From Nitrospira sp. (GTDB lineage: Bacteria; Nitrospirota; Nitrospiria; Nitrospirales; Nitrospiraceae), in contig JAFEBH010000021.1 of assembly GCA_018242765.1 (NCBI GenBank), positions 124,001-188,000 of the forward strand: a DNA stretch of 64,000 nucleotides, read 5' to 3'. Both the position numbers and the translations under genes were made by a program. Every line of letters begins with the position of its first letter. The first letter of the stretch is position 1. This document shows positions 26,403 through 36,173 of the stretch, piece by piece. The notes under the pieces are model-generated. The model had not been told where the DNA came from and did no database searches. It was given only the letters and a program-made list of their open reading frames with translations.

Positions 26403-27505
26403 CAATCCGAACTTCCCGCATCAGCTGACGCCGCTGACTCCGTCGTGGGGGGCACGCGTGATCGGGAATTGTGGCGCTGGGAGGATAGGCGCGGTTCTCG
26501 CGACTCTCGAGGATCACCATTCTGCACGGTCTGGTGACGATCATAGGCCTTAATAATCTCTTGCACCAACCGATGCCGTACGACATCCTTCTCATCAAAG
26601 TAGACAAAGGCAATCCCTTCAATGCCACGAAGGATGTCCTTGACTTGGATCAGTCCGGACACTCGGTCATTCGGAAGATCCACCTGCGTGACATCGCCGG
26701 TGACGACCACTTTCGAGTGAAATCCGAGTCTCGTCAGAAACATTTTCATCTGTTCAGCCGTCGCGTTCTGGGCTTCATCCAAAATCACGAATGAGTCGTT
26801 CAGTGTTCGTCCGCGCATGAACGCCAGCGGCGCAATCTCGATATCGCCCCGTTCGATCAGCCGATTCGCCCGCTCCATCTCCAGCATGTCGAAGAGGGCG
26901 TCGTACAAAGGCCGTAGATAGGGATTCACCTTTTCATAGATATCACCAGGCAGAAAACCAAGCTTTTCCCCCGCCTCGACCGCAGGCCTGGCAAGGATGA
27001 TTCGACTGACTTCCTTATTCAGCAGCGCACTCACGGCCATGGCCATGGCGAGATAGGTCTTCCCCGTCCCAGCCGGCCCGATCGCGATAACGATATCGTG
27101 CTGCTCGATCGCTTCGATATAGGATTTTTGTGTCGGGGATTTCGGGCCGACGAATCGTTTCTTGGTGACGATCATCGCCGACTTATCAAGAAGGTCTCGG
27201 AGGGATGCCTCAGGCGTTCGACGCAACGCGGTGAGCACATGAGTAACATCCTCTGCCTGGAGAGTAATGCCTTCGTTCGTCAGGGATGCAAGTTCGAGGA
27301 GAATGCGCTCTGCTTGGCGGATAGGTTCGGGCAAACCGTCGAGCGTCAGTTCTTCTCCCCGTGCGGAGAGCCGTACGCCCAATTCGTCTTCAATAAGTTT
27401 GAGGTGCCGGTCATGATGACCGAACAGGACCGCAGTATTGGTACCTTCTCGTAGTTTGAGTTTACGCACGAGCGCGAGGTGGCATCCCTCCCTAGAGACC
27501 TGCAC
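26402..27505 (-). CDS. phoH: PhoH family ATPase (YbeZ-like)
   Basis: A 367-residue P-loop NTPase. The Walker A motif GPAGTGKT sits at residues 143-150; Walker B is in SFVILDEAQNATAEQM, and TGDVTQVDLP follows. An N-terminal domain of about 110 residues resembles the KH-like part of YbeZ. PhoH/YbeZ proteins act with YbeY in RNA metabolism and stress response. A low-complexity Arg/Ser-rich tail of about 40 residues ends the protein. The start is a GTG at 27505 in the current frame; another GTG at 27469 is possible. Confidence 0.95.
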   Translation of the reverse strand: MQVSREGCHLALVRKLKLREGTNTAVLFGHHDRHLKLIEDELGVRLSARGEELTLDGLPEPIRQAERILLELASLTNEGITLQAEDVTHVLTALRRTPEASLRDLLDKSAMIVTKKRFVGPKSPTQKSYIEAIEQHDIVIAIGPAGTGKTYLAMAMAVSALLNKEVSRIILARPAVEAGEKLGFLPGDIYEKVNPYLRPLYDALFDMLEMERANRLIERGDIEIAPLAFMRGRTLNDSFVILDEAQNATAEQMKMFLTRLGFHSKVVVTGDVTQVDLPNDRVSGLIQVKDILRGIEGIAFVYFDEKDVVRHRLVQEIIKAYDRHQTVQNGDPRESREPRLSSQRHNSRSRVPPTTESAASADAGSSD

Positions 27506-27566
27506 AAAATCTTAACAAACGGCGAGAAGCTCTGGCAAGAACTGATGTCTCAGTCCATTCGGCGAA

Positions 27567-28511
27567 CTATGTACCATTCGAATTCGCAGGCGGCGGTGAT
27601 GGAATGTTGAGGTCGAATTCTTGGAACGCCCGACCTCCGCTTGCATCTTCCACGACCACACGAACGTGATGGGTACCCGTGGACGCTTGTGCAACTGGCC
27701 AACGAATATGCCCTGTCGCTCCGTCAATGACCATCCCTGCAGGAGCCGTTTCGAGCCGATAACTCAACTGGTCCCCTTCTGGATCAACCGCCGTCACTCT
27801 GTACTCGAATGGTGCTCCTGCACTAGGGACCGTCGGTGTCGAGGTAATGGCCGGACGGCTATTGGACGTGAGGAGCCTGCCAGATTTCACGCTCTTGCCC
27901 ACAGCCTTTTGATCCCGAGCAATGGCCTCCACTTCCACCTGATCGGTGTTTAAAAAGCCATCCGTGTCAAGTGTCGGGTCTTCCCCCTCCTTCACAACTG
28001 CCCCATTCCGCCACCAACGATACATGATGTGTGTCGGATCTGCATCTGGGTCAGTCACCTCGACGCGCGCCTCCAGCTTGTCTCCCGGAACTCCAGGCTG
28101 AGGACTCACCAAGAGTGACGAGATGATCGGAGGAGTGTTCATCACGGTCACAACCTGGGAACGATAGATTGCACCTTTTGCCTTTCCATCGCCGGGGAGA
28201 ATCTCCACGCTGACTTTATCACCTTGTTTGAGAAGCTGTGGCGGCAAGAGACCACCCGTCTGCCCTTCAAGCGGGTGTCCATTGACCACCCACTTATAAG
28301 CAAACGTCAAGGGATCCCGTTCCGCATCGTCTGCAGTAACATGCACGGATATCGGCGCATCAAGTGTGAGGGGAGCCGGCGTAATCGTGGCCTCATGAAT
28401 GACAGGGACATGATTGCCCCGTATGGGTGAGGTCACGGCACCTTCATGCGGCGCTTCAGCCGTACATCCGTTGATCAGTGGAACCAGGATCAGCAGAAAG
28501 GACACCCTCAT
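27567..28511 (-). CDS. Lipoprotein with Ig/PKD-like repeats, linked to PilY1
   Basis: About 314 residues. The leader MRVSFLLILVPLINGC has a lipobox (INGC), so it would be lipid-anchored, probably in the outer membrane. The rest is a run of immunoglobulin/PKD-like domains (VHVTADDAERDPLTFAYKWV; RVEVTDPDADPTHIMYRWWR) ending in a cadherin-like domain (YRVTAVDPEGDQLSYRL). ATGs at 28514 and 28511 follow GGAGGC; the second is better spaced. It lies just downstream of pilY1, separated by a hairpin. A role in stabilising or displaying the pilus tip is inference. Confidence 0.8.
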   Translation of the reverse strand: MRVSFLLILVPLINGCTAEAPHEGAVTSPIRGNHVPVIHEATITPAPLTLDAPISVHVTADDAERDPLTFAYKWVVNGHPLEGQTGGLLPPQLLKQGDKVSVEILPGDGKAKGAIYRSQVVTVMNTPPIISSLLVSPQPGVPGDKLEARVEVTDPDADPTHIMYRWWRNGAVVKEGEDPTLDTDGFLNTDQVEVEAIARDQKAVGKSVKSGRLLTSNSRPAITSTPTVPSAGAPFEYRVTAVDPEGDQLSYRLETAPAGMVIDGATGHIRWPVAQASTGTHHVRVVVEDASGGRAFQEFDLNIPSPPPANSNGT

Positions 28512-28527
28512 CATGCCTCCAAATAGC

Positions 28528-28555
28528 ATAGGCGGAAGGATTCCCTTCCGCCTAT
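28528..28555. promoter_or_regulatory. 12-bp perfect inverted repeat between pilY1 and the lipoprotein gene
   Basis: A perfect 12-base-pair stem, ATAGGCGGAAGG and its complement with a four-base loop (ATTC), lies in the 90 bases between the pilY1 stop and the lipoprotein start. There is no T-run after it on the minus strand, so it is not a normal terminator. It may protect mRNA or modulate translation of the lipoprotein, whose ribosome-binding site follows within 15 bases. Confidence 0.65.
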
Positions 28556-28601
28556 ATCGTGACCACCTAGGATGGAATCCATTCACTCCTTGGTCCCGTC
28601 T

Positions 28602-31600
28602 CTACTCCCGCTGGTTAATCCAAGATACGTATCTGCTCCGCACGTTGGAAGCCAGGCCCGCACAGGCCTGCACAATGTTTCCGGAGCTGGTGTTGATAAA
28701 ACCTCCAACGCCGCTCTGACAACCACCGCCGCCACCACCGCCACCGCCCGCACCCCAGGCACCTTGTCCACCTGAGCCTTGACTTCCAAGGTGGATCGCC
28801 ATTTGAGCGGCAAGCCCTGTACCAAGACCGATTGATCGATTGACGACCTGATTGGTACCCGAGGTCGTGGTTCCGATAACCGGTGATTTATTCGCGCTGC
28901 CGGTGCGATAGAACAGCGCGTAAAGATTACTGCTGCCCGAAGACGTGCAGAGATCATTGTCAGGGGTGAACGATGGGAAAAAGGCGATCCCTCCAATCAA
29001 CGTAGGATTCGCCAATGCCCGCTCTCGCGATCCTGGAAGCGTCGTGAACCACCCGTCCTTTTCAGGGCTCGTTCCCTGCGGTTTGTTAATCAAGTCATCT
29101 AACTCTTGATAGGTTGTGGTACTTCCCATGCCACTTACCTGACTTGAGGTCGTACAGCTCCCAACTCCAGTCACACAGACCTGTGCATTGGAGACATTCA
29201 CTAAATCGTTATCGCGACAATTTGTATCGTTGGTCTGTGAGCAGTTCCCGCTTAGGACGGAGTCTTTAATGCCGAAAAAGAATTGAGTTTCTGCGTTAGT
29301 CTTATCGGCCGCACTGAAGTAGCGACCCGTTCCGAAGTAGATCCAGACGTTGCCTGCATCATCGAGCGTCGTGGTTGGTGCCGATACAATGGGACCCATG
29401 TAATACGACGTACCTGACGGAGGGAAGGTGTCAAGAATTTCTGTCGGTACACGATTGCTCCCATCTTGAACCCCCCAGGTCAAAGTCGAGCAGGCTACGG
29501 CACCACCGCAAGACCCCATCGTGAGCCGATACATTTTCCCGGTCCACGGGATGCCACTCCCTCGCCCGTTTGATCCGTTCGGATCGATCGCCCTCCCCAC
29601 ATAGACGGAATCCGATCGAAAGTCTAAATCCTTATCCAAAGTAATGAGATCAGCCATGAAGGAGGTCCAATCGCCCACCGGTAGTTTCTTGACCAGACTG
29701 TTGTTCGCCCCAGGACCGGATATCAGATCCACCGCAAACAGACTTGCCGATTGGCCGTTCGTTCCGCCGGTCTTGACAGCCGCGTCATAACCGGTGGGGC
29801 CTGAGCCGAATACTACGTACCATTTGGCGTTCGTATGGTCCGCTTTAGCATCACTAGCGGGACTCGTCCGGACAATGGAGGGATAACTCGTGGAAAGCCC
29901 AAGATCGGCCGAACTAAACGACCACAGTAATGTTGGTTCTACTTCTGGATTAGTAATGTCCAGCACGAAATAAGCTGTATAAAAGTTCCTGGGCGTCCCG
30001 GAGATGTTGACCGTCATCGTGGGAGCACCGGTCGAGGCCACACAGGCCTGGCAACTCCCTCCCATGCGGAACCCACCGATGAGAATCGTGCCCCAGCCGT
30101 TAGGGTGGTCATCATCGGGTGTAAAGATCTTGACGTCCGTGACTTTCGGCTTGAGGTCCACATAATAGACATGGGTATAGTCCGCCTGTGTGAGCCACTT
30201 GAGATGGGGCAGCAATTGATAGGGGATGAAGCCCCACAGTTCTTGTCCCAATTCCTTGCCGCTTGAGTTACCAGTCTCCGTCTTGGTGTACCACCCATGT
30301 TCGACGCCAGGCGATCCAGCTGAGGCATCGTCTCCCCGGTGATAGTACCCGCCATTAAAGGCGTGCAGCATCCCGTCGTTGGCACCAACATACGCCACCT
30401 GACGACGGTTCTTGTACTTCTGAAAGAATGGCGTGTAGGTAGCATCTCCGTAGAGGAAATCGAACCGTTCCCTCGGCGGACCAACGATGGTCGGCGTCGA
30501 GTGAATGGGGTCCCCGTATTTCCAGACCACTAACGATCCATTGACCGTGAGTTGCCGGTCTCGCATGCCGGCCACCTGGGTGCCGCGAATGAAGTTGATG
30601 ATATTGTTCGCCGTATACGGAGCTGTTCCCGCTCTCAGGAAGGGACTCAAGGCTGAGGCATTGGCAGTGGTGAAAGCAATTTGTTCTCCTGATTCGACCA
30701 CCCCGTCTCCATCATCGACCCACGTCAAGAGCTTCCGATCGTCCGGATTCGTCAAGGCTAACTGCTTACCGGCCTCCCAGATACCGTTGATATCGCGTAG
30801 TCCGATTGTTTCAAACGGCGTCGTACTATCCGCCTTTCCATCTCCGTCATTGTCGTGAAACCGATCGACCAAGACATTATTCGTCGCCGTGTCGAACCTG
30901 GTCCGAATGATCTTATCTTGGTTATAGATCAACCGCCCATCGTCGTTCGTGTCTTCTCGTAGATTTCCAAAGGTGTCGAGAAACAGCCCTTGCGTATAGC
31001 CGGTCCATTTGATGTCTCTCGTTCCTTCGTAGATAAGAGGATAGAAAAACGATTGATAGAGGGACCCATCACCCGTCGAAGATGTCGCAAGTACCGACAC
31101 CGCGGTTCCTGAGGCGCTGCGCTGCAAGATACTGGTGATCGCAGCCAACAACTTATCCCGAAGATCATCGGCATCCGCTGACTCGAAGTAGGTATCAGGA
31201 AGCCCATCGGCTCCCTGTGCACCGGTGTAGTTATTCGCTCTATCATATTCTTCGACTAGATCCGGCTGATTATTATTGTTACGATCCTCAAACCCTCCGG
31301 TCTTGGCCGCTGTTTTCAACAATTCTCGTCCGATTGGTTCCCCAAAGGCATAGAACGTGTACACCGTGATGTTTTGAAACCCGGCCAAATCCTTCCCCGC
31401 GATGTTCAACACCGGCAAGGTGGCTTGCCGCAGATCGGTCGTGTGGGCATAGTAGGCCACATCATCAAGATAGTGGTTGCCGTTGTCGGAATAGTTGGTC
31501 TTGTGGCCCGTGCAAGTTGCGCTTGTAGTGATCCCGACGCAGTGGACTCCGTGATGACCATGCGCAAAGTCTTGCAAGGCGGACGGGACATTGGTGTCCT

Positions 31601-32603
31601 GTGTCGAAGCCCCGTCCGTAAACACCATGATAAAGCTTTTGCAGCACTTCACATATTCACCGGGGCTCTTCGTGCTCCAGTCCGGGGTTTTGAAGTAATA
31701 GGGATCTTTGGCTTCGACAGTGTACGAGTAGTCTGAATTGCTAAAGGCAGGTTGCACCTGTGCAAAATAGCGTGTCGCCTCGTACAGAGACTCGGCCAAA
31801 GGGGTCCACGTCGCGGCGTCCGTATTTTCGATCGCATTGACCATGCTCACCACATTGGTGCCGATCTCGGCCATAATCTTTCCGCCATCCCCAGCGCTCT
31901 TGAACTGCATCAGACCAAAACGTGCCTTGTTTCCGACGGCCTGGATTACCCCAACGGGTTCAGCCGCAATTTCTGTTTTTAACGTATAATCAGTCGATCC
32001 GCCGCTACATCCTGAAGACCGCACCTCGAGTGAATTCCCGTCTCGCCTAAAACACTTACTCGATGAATAGGGGCTGATTCCGGTCCCATCCATCGTGATG
32101 CCGTCGACATCTTCCGTTGTTTCAAAATTCAAGGTCCCGCCGGGATAACAGGTTCCATTGGTCGCGCGAGGAGCACACTTGCCGCCCATCATGATCAGTT
32201 TGATGATCTCGTATCTGGTCATCGCGAGATAGTTCAGAAAGTTCCCCAGCCAGGGTGCGCCTGACGCGCAGGGGTTTCCCGTAGTCGCTCGATCTGGACC
32301 GGGCGTGAATTTATTCGACCCGTAGCTGTAACACTTGTCGAACTTGAAATAGCCTTGGTATTCCTTCGTTGGGACATAAGCCTCGCCGGACAGGTGATAG
32401 GCCGAGAGATTCATACTGCCTGAGTTGTCCATCAGGAGAAGCACGTTCGGGGGGACGGCGTCGGCGATAAAGGGCGGCATCGCCGTATAGTCCGCCATGT
32501 TTTGTCCATGAGCCGACTGTGTGACACAGAGGGCACCCAGGACAGACAGGCATCCTACTCTTGCAACAAAGGGGGTCTTCCACCATTTTTCGTATTTTTT
32601 CAT
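28602..32603 (-). CDS. pilY1: PilY1/PilC-type pilus tip adhesin
   Basis: 1333 residues with a signal peptide cleaved near QSAHGQ. The N-terminal half contains a von Willebrand A-type domain with the MIDAS motif in NVLLLMDNSGSMNLSAY. Then come EF-hand-like calcium loops (DNDGDGKADS; DDGDGVVESGEQ) and the PilY1 C-terminal beta-propeller (KYKNRRQVAYVGANDGMLHA). Near the C-terminus there is a Gly-rich tract with nine consecutive Gly. PilY1 primes pilus assembly at the tip and mediates adhesion and surface sensing. The ATG has GGAGGAG upstream. It sits in the classical fimT-pilV-pilW-pilX-pilY order. Confidence 0.96.
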   Translation of the reverse strand: MKKYEKWWKTPFVARVGCLSVLGALCVTQSAHGQNMADYTAMPPFIADAVPPNVLLLMDNSGSMNLSAYHLSGEAYVPTKEYQGYFKFDKCYSYGSNKFTPGPDRATTGNPCASGAPWLGNFLNYLAMTRYEIIKLIMMGGKCAPRATNGTCYPGGTLNFETTEDVDGITMDGTGISPYSSSKCFRRDGNSLEVRSSGCSGGSTDYTLKTEIAAEPVGVIQAVGNKARFGLMQFKSAGDGGKIMAEIGTNVVSMVNAIENTDAATWTPLAESLYEATRYFAQVQPAFSNSDYSYTVEAKDPYYFKTPDWSTKSPGEYVKCCKSFIMVFTDGASTQDTNVPSALQDFAHGHHGVHCVGITTSATCTGHKTNYSDNGNHYLDDVAYYAHTTDLRQATLPVLNIAGKDLAGFQNITVYTFYAFGEPIGRELLKTAAKTGGFEDRNNNNQPDLVEEYDRANNYTGAQGADGLPDTYFESADADDLRDKLLAAITSILQRSASGTAVSVLATSSTGDGSLYQSFFYPLIYEGTRDIKWTGYTQGLFLDTFGNLREDTNDDGRLIYNQDKIIRTRFDTATNNVLVDRFHDNDGDGKADSTTPFETIGLRDINGIWEAGKQLALTNPDDRKLLTWVDDGDGVVESGEQIAFTTANASALSPFLRAGTAPYTANNIINFIRGTQVAGMRDRQLTVNGSLVVWKYGDPIHSTPTIVGPPRERFDFLYGDATYTPFFQKYKNRRQVAYVGANDGMLHAFNGGYYHRGDDASAGSPGVEHGWYTKTETGNSSGKELGQELWGFIPYQLLPHLKWLTQADYTHVYYVDLKPKVTDVKIFTPDDDHPNGWGTILIGGFRMGGSCQACVASTGAPTMTVNISGTPRNFYTAYFVLDITNPEVEPTLLWSFSSADLGLSTSYPSIVRTSPASDAKADHTNAKWYVVFGSGPTGYDAAVKTGGTNGQSASLFAVDLISGPGANNSLVKKLPVGDWTSFMADLITLDKDLDFRSDSVYVGRAIDPNGSNGRGSGIPWTGKMYRLTMGSCGGAVACSTLTWGVQDGSNRVPTEILDTFPPSGTSYYMGPIVSAPTTTLDDAGNVWIYFGTGRYFSAADKTNAETQFFFGIKDSVLSGNCSQTNDTNCRDNDLVNVSNAQVCVTGVGSCTTSSQVSGMGSTTTYQELDDLINKPQGTSPEKDGWFTTLPGSRERALANPTLIGGIAFFPSFTPDNDLCTSSGSSNLYALFYRTGSANKSPVIGTTTSGTNQVVNRSIGLGTGLAAQMAIHLGSQGSGGQGAWGAGGGGGGGGGCQSGVGGFINTSSGNIVQACAGLASNVRSRYVSWINQRE

Positions 32604-32686
32604 GTACTCCTCCCGTTCCTATCGGCACTCACCCAATGGAGGATCGGTTCCTTCACTGGGGTTGACAGGCACCGGTCTCTTTACCC

Positions 32687-33049
32687 TTATCTTGGATTTC
32701 TTACGATAATTTTGGCGACGGCTCCCTCTTTTAACCAGAACTGAACGCCATGTCCGATTTGAAGATCCTGCACCCCCAACGGCTGGCCACCTTCGCTTGT
32801 GATGTTGAGTTTCTGATGGAGGCGGTAGAGACGATTCTCAACCTCGATAGAGGTCGGCCCGACACTGGTGATTTGGCCCTCGGTAGGAAATCCCAATTCC
32901 ACCTTGTCCATGACTTGCGCCCAGACCTGGCTGCCGGACAACACCGGTCCTGCCACGCCAAGCAGGACCACCAGACCCCCAGCAAGGCCCCATGATCCCC
33001 ACGAGTGTGTTCTCGTTTGGTGCTTGTCACGCTTCGTTGGAATGTCCAT
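32687..33049 (-). CDS. Small exported PilY2-like protein
   Basis: 120 residues. A charged start is followed by a hydrophobic helix (GLAGGLVVLLGVAGPVLSGS) and an Ala signal near VWAQV, so it would be exported. The mature part is a compact beta domain (GFPTEGQITSVGPTSIEVEN). Position and size match PilY2 between pilX and pilY1 in Pseudomonas; homology is a guess based on gene order and fold character. The ATG at 33049 gives the signal peptide; the longer frame to 33223 overlaps the pilX gene and is unlikely. Confidence 0.65.
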   Translation of the reverse strand: MDIPTKRDKHQTRTHSWGSWGLAGGLVVLLGVAGPVLSGSQVWAQVMDKVELGFPTEGQITSVGPTSIEVENRLYRLHQKLNITSEGGQPLGVQDLQIGHGVQFWLKEGAVAKIIVRNPR

Positions 33050-33077
33050 GGTTATAGTCGTCCTCCTACCATTCCCT

Positions 33078-33707
33078 TTATTTCTGACAACTCTCTCCAC
33101 TACTCGTACAGGCATAGACCGCCGTGACCCGAGCCGATGTCCCCGTCGTTGTATTACGTGCAATGCAGTCGACTCGATAGTAGGCCTGGGCCGTGCCGAC
33201 CACTGAATTACCTGTCCCTTCATACCCGGCGAATTGTTGCATACCTGAACCGGCGGGTGGCTTGAGATAGAGCCGGTCTATATCTCCGTTGACGGTGTAG
33301 GAGCCGACGCTGAGTACAAAGTTGGGGGCCGTAGTAGGGGAGTCGGTGTTGTTATCGGAACCGCCCATAATTTCCGTGGTTAAGGCTCCCCGACCTGCTG
33401 GAGAAACCGGCCCTGCGGGGACGGCATCGCTAAGAAAAGCTGCAGGTACGGTACCCGCCCCACCATCCGGGTCGAGCGTTTGTTGAATGATATTCACACC
33501 GACGCCCGTACAGGATTCAGCGGCCGCAGTTGCGCCTTCAATCGAACTCATGGATCCTGCTATACGATTTTCAAGGCCTGTGGCTGTAAGGGCCGCAATA
33601 CCAAGTGCCGTCATCATCATCATGACGAGCAAGACAGTCAGCATCGCGATACCCTGCTCATTGTTCAAACCTTTTACACTTCTGCTGTTCGATCTACACA
33701 TAGTCAT
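33078..33707 (-). CDS. pilX: PilX-type minor pilin
   Basis: 209 residues. The N-terminal region matches PilX/PilX_N: LNNEQGIAMLTVLLVMMMMT, with an N-terminal hydrophobic helix and the downstream TATGLENRIAG. It lacks the classical FTLIE Glu in the standard form, which is usual for PilX. The remaining part is a variable globular domain ending in ACTSSGESCQK. The ATG is preceded by AGGGA and lies 7 bases after the pilW stop. It would be part of the minor-pilin initiation complex with PilV, PilW, FimT and PilY1. Confidence 0.9.
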   Translation of the reverse strand: MTMCRSNSRSVKGLNNEQGIAMLTVLLVMMMMTALGIAALTATGLENRIAGSMSSIEGATAAAESCTGVGVNIIQQTLDPDGGAGTVPAAFLSDAVPAGPVSPAGRGALTTEIMGGSDNNTDSPTTAPNFVLSVGSYTVNGDIDRLYLKPPAGSGMQQFAGYEGTGNSVVGTAQAYYRVDCIARNTTTGTSARVTAVYACTSSGESCQK

Positions 33708-33714
33708 TCTGTCC

Positions 33715-34851
33715 CTAGGATCGCTGATTTCTGGTCTCCACCGTCCGTGTCAGCATCCTCCTCCGGTACTGTGTATAGGGTGGGTTCATCGTTGTCAGAT
33801 CTCCGGCAGTGAAGAGGCCCTGAGCATGGTTGTGGTCACTGACCTGCAAAGGCGCTGAGGACAAGGTCATGGTCGTCTGTTTCTCGCCTAGCCCTAGGTC
33901 GGCATCCGTTTGGCGGGCGACCACGGTGATTTGCACCAAACGGATCTTGTCGGCCGTCATGGGAGCCAGCGTCCATTGGTTGTTCGTGATAAAGTCGGCT
34001 TGATCGAAACCGGTCGCTCCCCCCTGATTGTCAATGATCCGGTCCGCCACTCCAGAATTCACCGTTGCTACACAACCGTCGCACGCGTAGGCAAACTGAA
34101 TGTCCTCGACTCCGTCGGCAACCGACACACCGTTGCGCAACAAACAGGGCCCAACACCTCCGCATGCTGCCGCCGTGGTTCCGATTGAATAGGTGACACA
34201 CTGCGATAGATAGACCGGTATCCCAATTGAATAGGCCGGGAGAAGCGTCGATGCAAAGTTAAGGATACTGGTACTTCCGCTCGTAGTAACGCCTGTCACC
34301 GTAACAGTGGAGGCTCCTGCAATCGTAACGACCGATCCATTCAGGCTCCCTCCCGCCTCAGTTGCCATATTGGCGACAGCCCCGGCGGACATGCTCACGC
34401 CTGTAATCTTGACCTTTCCCAAGACCGCATTGGTCAAGGTCCAGGCCGGCGCGATCGATGACCCGATTGGGACCGCAAGACGAATGCTGTCTGGGCCCAT
34501 ATCATTTCCCGTCGGATTCTTGTCCAGTGGTACAATGGGCGTCGCGCAGGTCGTCGACGCAGGACCCGGCACCGGCCCTGCCCAACCAAACCCAGCATTT
34601 TTGATGTCTCGAGATAACAAGTCCATCGCAATCCGCACGTTCTGCTGCGTCTCCACAATCTGATCATTAGCATGGGTTGACTTCTGGCTCGATGTAAGGA
34701 CGGCATAAGCTCCGGCCACCACTAACATCGCCACCACTGCGCCCACCGCCAGCTCAATGAGCGTCATGCCCTGTTCACCCACAAGTACCGACGGTGACTC
34801 CTTGCGAGCGCTGCTTTCATCTTTCCATTTCTGTCCCGTATCCATCATCAT
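33715..34851 (-). CDS. pilW: PilW-type minor pilin
   Basis: 378 residues. The prepilin signal appears after a leader: VLVGEQGMTLIELAVGAVVA, cleaved after the Gly and followed by an N-terminal helix. The domain after it has RIAMDLLSRDIKNAGFGWAG, typical of PilW. The ATG at 34851 overlaps the pilV stop in an ATGA arrangement; the frame is open to 35052, but that leader is hydrophilic and antisense to pilV. It builds the minor-pilin complex at the pilus tip. Confidence 0.92.
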   Translation of the reverse strand: MMMDTGQKWKDESSARKESPSVLVGEQGMTLIELAVGAVVAMLVVAGAYAVLTSSQKSTHANDQIVETQQNVRIAMDLLSRDIKNAGFGWAGPVPGPASTTCATPIVPLDKNPTGNDMGPDSIRLAVPIGSSIAPAWTLTNAVLGKVKITGVSMSAGAVANMATEAGGSLNGSVVTIAGASTVTVTGVTTSGSTSILNFASTLLPAYSIGIPVYLSQCVTYSIGTTAAACGGVGPCLLRNGVSVADGVEDIQFAYACDGCVATVNSGVADRIIDNQGGATGFDQADFITNNQWTLAPMTADKIRLVQITVVARQTDADLGLGEKQTTMTLSSAPLQVSDHNHAQGLFTAGDLTTMNPPYTQYRRRMLTRTVETRNQRS

Positions 34852-35354
34852 TCCGGAGCCACCATGGCGGTGATCGATAGACTTCTTGCCGTAGCCAACT
34901 TTTGCTCTCCTGCATCTCCCATCCATGACATCGTCACCACGACCCGATTCTGATTGAGGGGAGGCAGCGTGGGACCCACGGTTGTAACGACGACTTGACC
35001 ACGGAGATTCTGCAAACCGGTTGCAAGTTGACCAGTGAGCAAGTTCCGCCATTGATCACAATCCCCTCGAGCCATCGGCTGAGTCGTTGTGTTAATGGTG
35101 CACACAACCGAAGTGTCGATCCCGTTATACGCAAGCGCATTGCGCCGGTTGAATTGGATCCGCTCTATGATCTCGACGGCAAAGTTCGTCACGCGTGTCT
35201 TTTCATTGGCATCGCCGTTGCGCCCCATCGCGATCGTCTGCATACTCGCCAGACCGAGTAATCCGGTCGCCAAGAGGACTGTTGCGATCATCCCTTCGAT
35301 CAGCGTAAATCCCTCTTCACCATACCCTCTCATTCGATGAGGCCGCTCCCTCAT
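34848..35354 (-). CDS. pilV: PilV-type minor pilin
   Basis: 168 residues with a prepilin leader (GYGEEGFTLIEGMIATVLLA), cleavage after the Gly, and a globular part including LTGQLATGLQNLRGQVVVTT. PilV is part of the tip complex that starts pilus assembly. The stop overlaps the pilW start. The next upstream gene, fimT, ends 23 bases before its start. Confidence 0.92.
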   Translation of the reverse strand: MRERPHRMRGYGEEGFTLIEGMIATVLLATGLLGLASMQTIAMGRNGDANEKTRVTNFAVEIIERIQFNRRNALAYNGIDTSVVCTINTTTQPMARGDCDQWRNLLTGQLATGLQNLRGQVVVTTVGPTLPPLNQNRVVVTMSWMGDAGEQKLATARSLSITAMVAPE

Positions 35355-35376
35355 GCCACCCTCGCCTGATTTCTGG

Positions 35377-35901
35377 TTACGTGCACGTTGCAGCAGGACA
35401 CCATCGAACAGTCCCTCGAGGTGTCACAAGAACTGAGTATGAAAGCCCGTGACTATTGGAAATCACGATTAGTTGATTGCCTGTTCCGCCACCTGACCTG
35501 ATTCCCAGTGGAGAGAAGGTCACCCCCGCAGGCTGAGGGGTTACTCCTATGACACCGCCTGGCAGGGTAACCGGTTGGACCACCGATATCCCGGACGCGT
35601 CTGTAGCCGTCAGTACGACTTTCCCACTGCTTGCTGATACATTGACCGATACGACAGAGTTTCGGCTCATGGCACTGACACGTGCAAAAGACAGCTGGCT
35701 TTGAATCTCCGTGGAGGCCTGTCGAAGCTGATGCCTCGCATTCCAACTTGTGTAATTTGGAACGCCCAGCATGCTGACGATCGAGATGATTGCTACAACA
35801 ATCATCATTTCCACCAACGTAAATCCACGCTGGTTGTTCTTGCCTTGCCTGTCTAGTAAGAAGCGATACCACATGGCGGCTTCTAACCCAGCAAGGGGCA
35901 T
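35377..35901 (-). CDS. fimT: FimT/GspH-type minor pilin
   Basis: 174 residues. The prepilin motif NNQRGFTLVEMMIVVAIISI lies after an unusually long leader of about 26 residues, or fewer if the ATG at 35874 is used. The globular domain matches GspH/FimT (YTSWNARHQLRQASTEIQSQ). FimT proteins are minor pilins involved in DNA binding or pilus initiation. First gene of the pilin set ending in pilY1; its promoter should lie in 35902-36173, which also holds the start region of the divergent PilZ gene. Confidence 0.92.
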   Translation of the reverse strand: MPLAGLEAAMWYRFLLDRQGKNNQRGFTLVEMMIVVAIISIVSMLGVPNYTSWNARHQLRQASTEIQSQLSFARVSAMSRNSVVSVNVSASSGKVVLTATDASGISVVQPVTLPGGVIGVTPQPAGVTFSPLGIRSGGGTGNQLIVISNSHGLSYSVLVTPRGTVRWCPAATCT

Positions 35902-36173
35902 GCCGCTAGAGAAAGGGGGTCATGTCTCTCTAACTAGTTGATTTTATGAGACTCAGGCTATCATGAGACACGTTTGAGTCGGTCATTTTTCGCACTTAGG
36001 AGCAACAATTTTCGGCAGAGAGGCTGTACAGTTCCGTACAAGCTGATCAGAGATCTAAAAGAATGGCGACAGGATCATGACGAGCGTACCTGCTATCTCA
36101 TCAGGAGGGAATGTTTGACGCTTTTACGGCAACAGATCGTCCACCTGTATGGCTTTAATGGAAAGATCTAAAG

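Noticed and set aside
28528..28555. Hairpin as a rho-independent terminator
   Set aside because: The stem is strong, but no T-run follows it on the transcribed strand.
35974..36171. 65-residue plus-strand frame just before the PilZ gene
   Set aside because: It has a TTG start, no ribosome-binding site and no recognisable motif. It ends two bases before the PilZ ATG, which is suggestive but insufficient.
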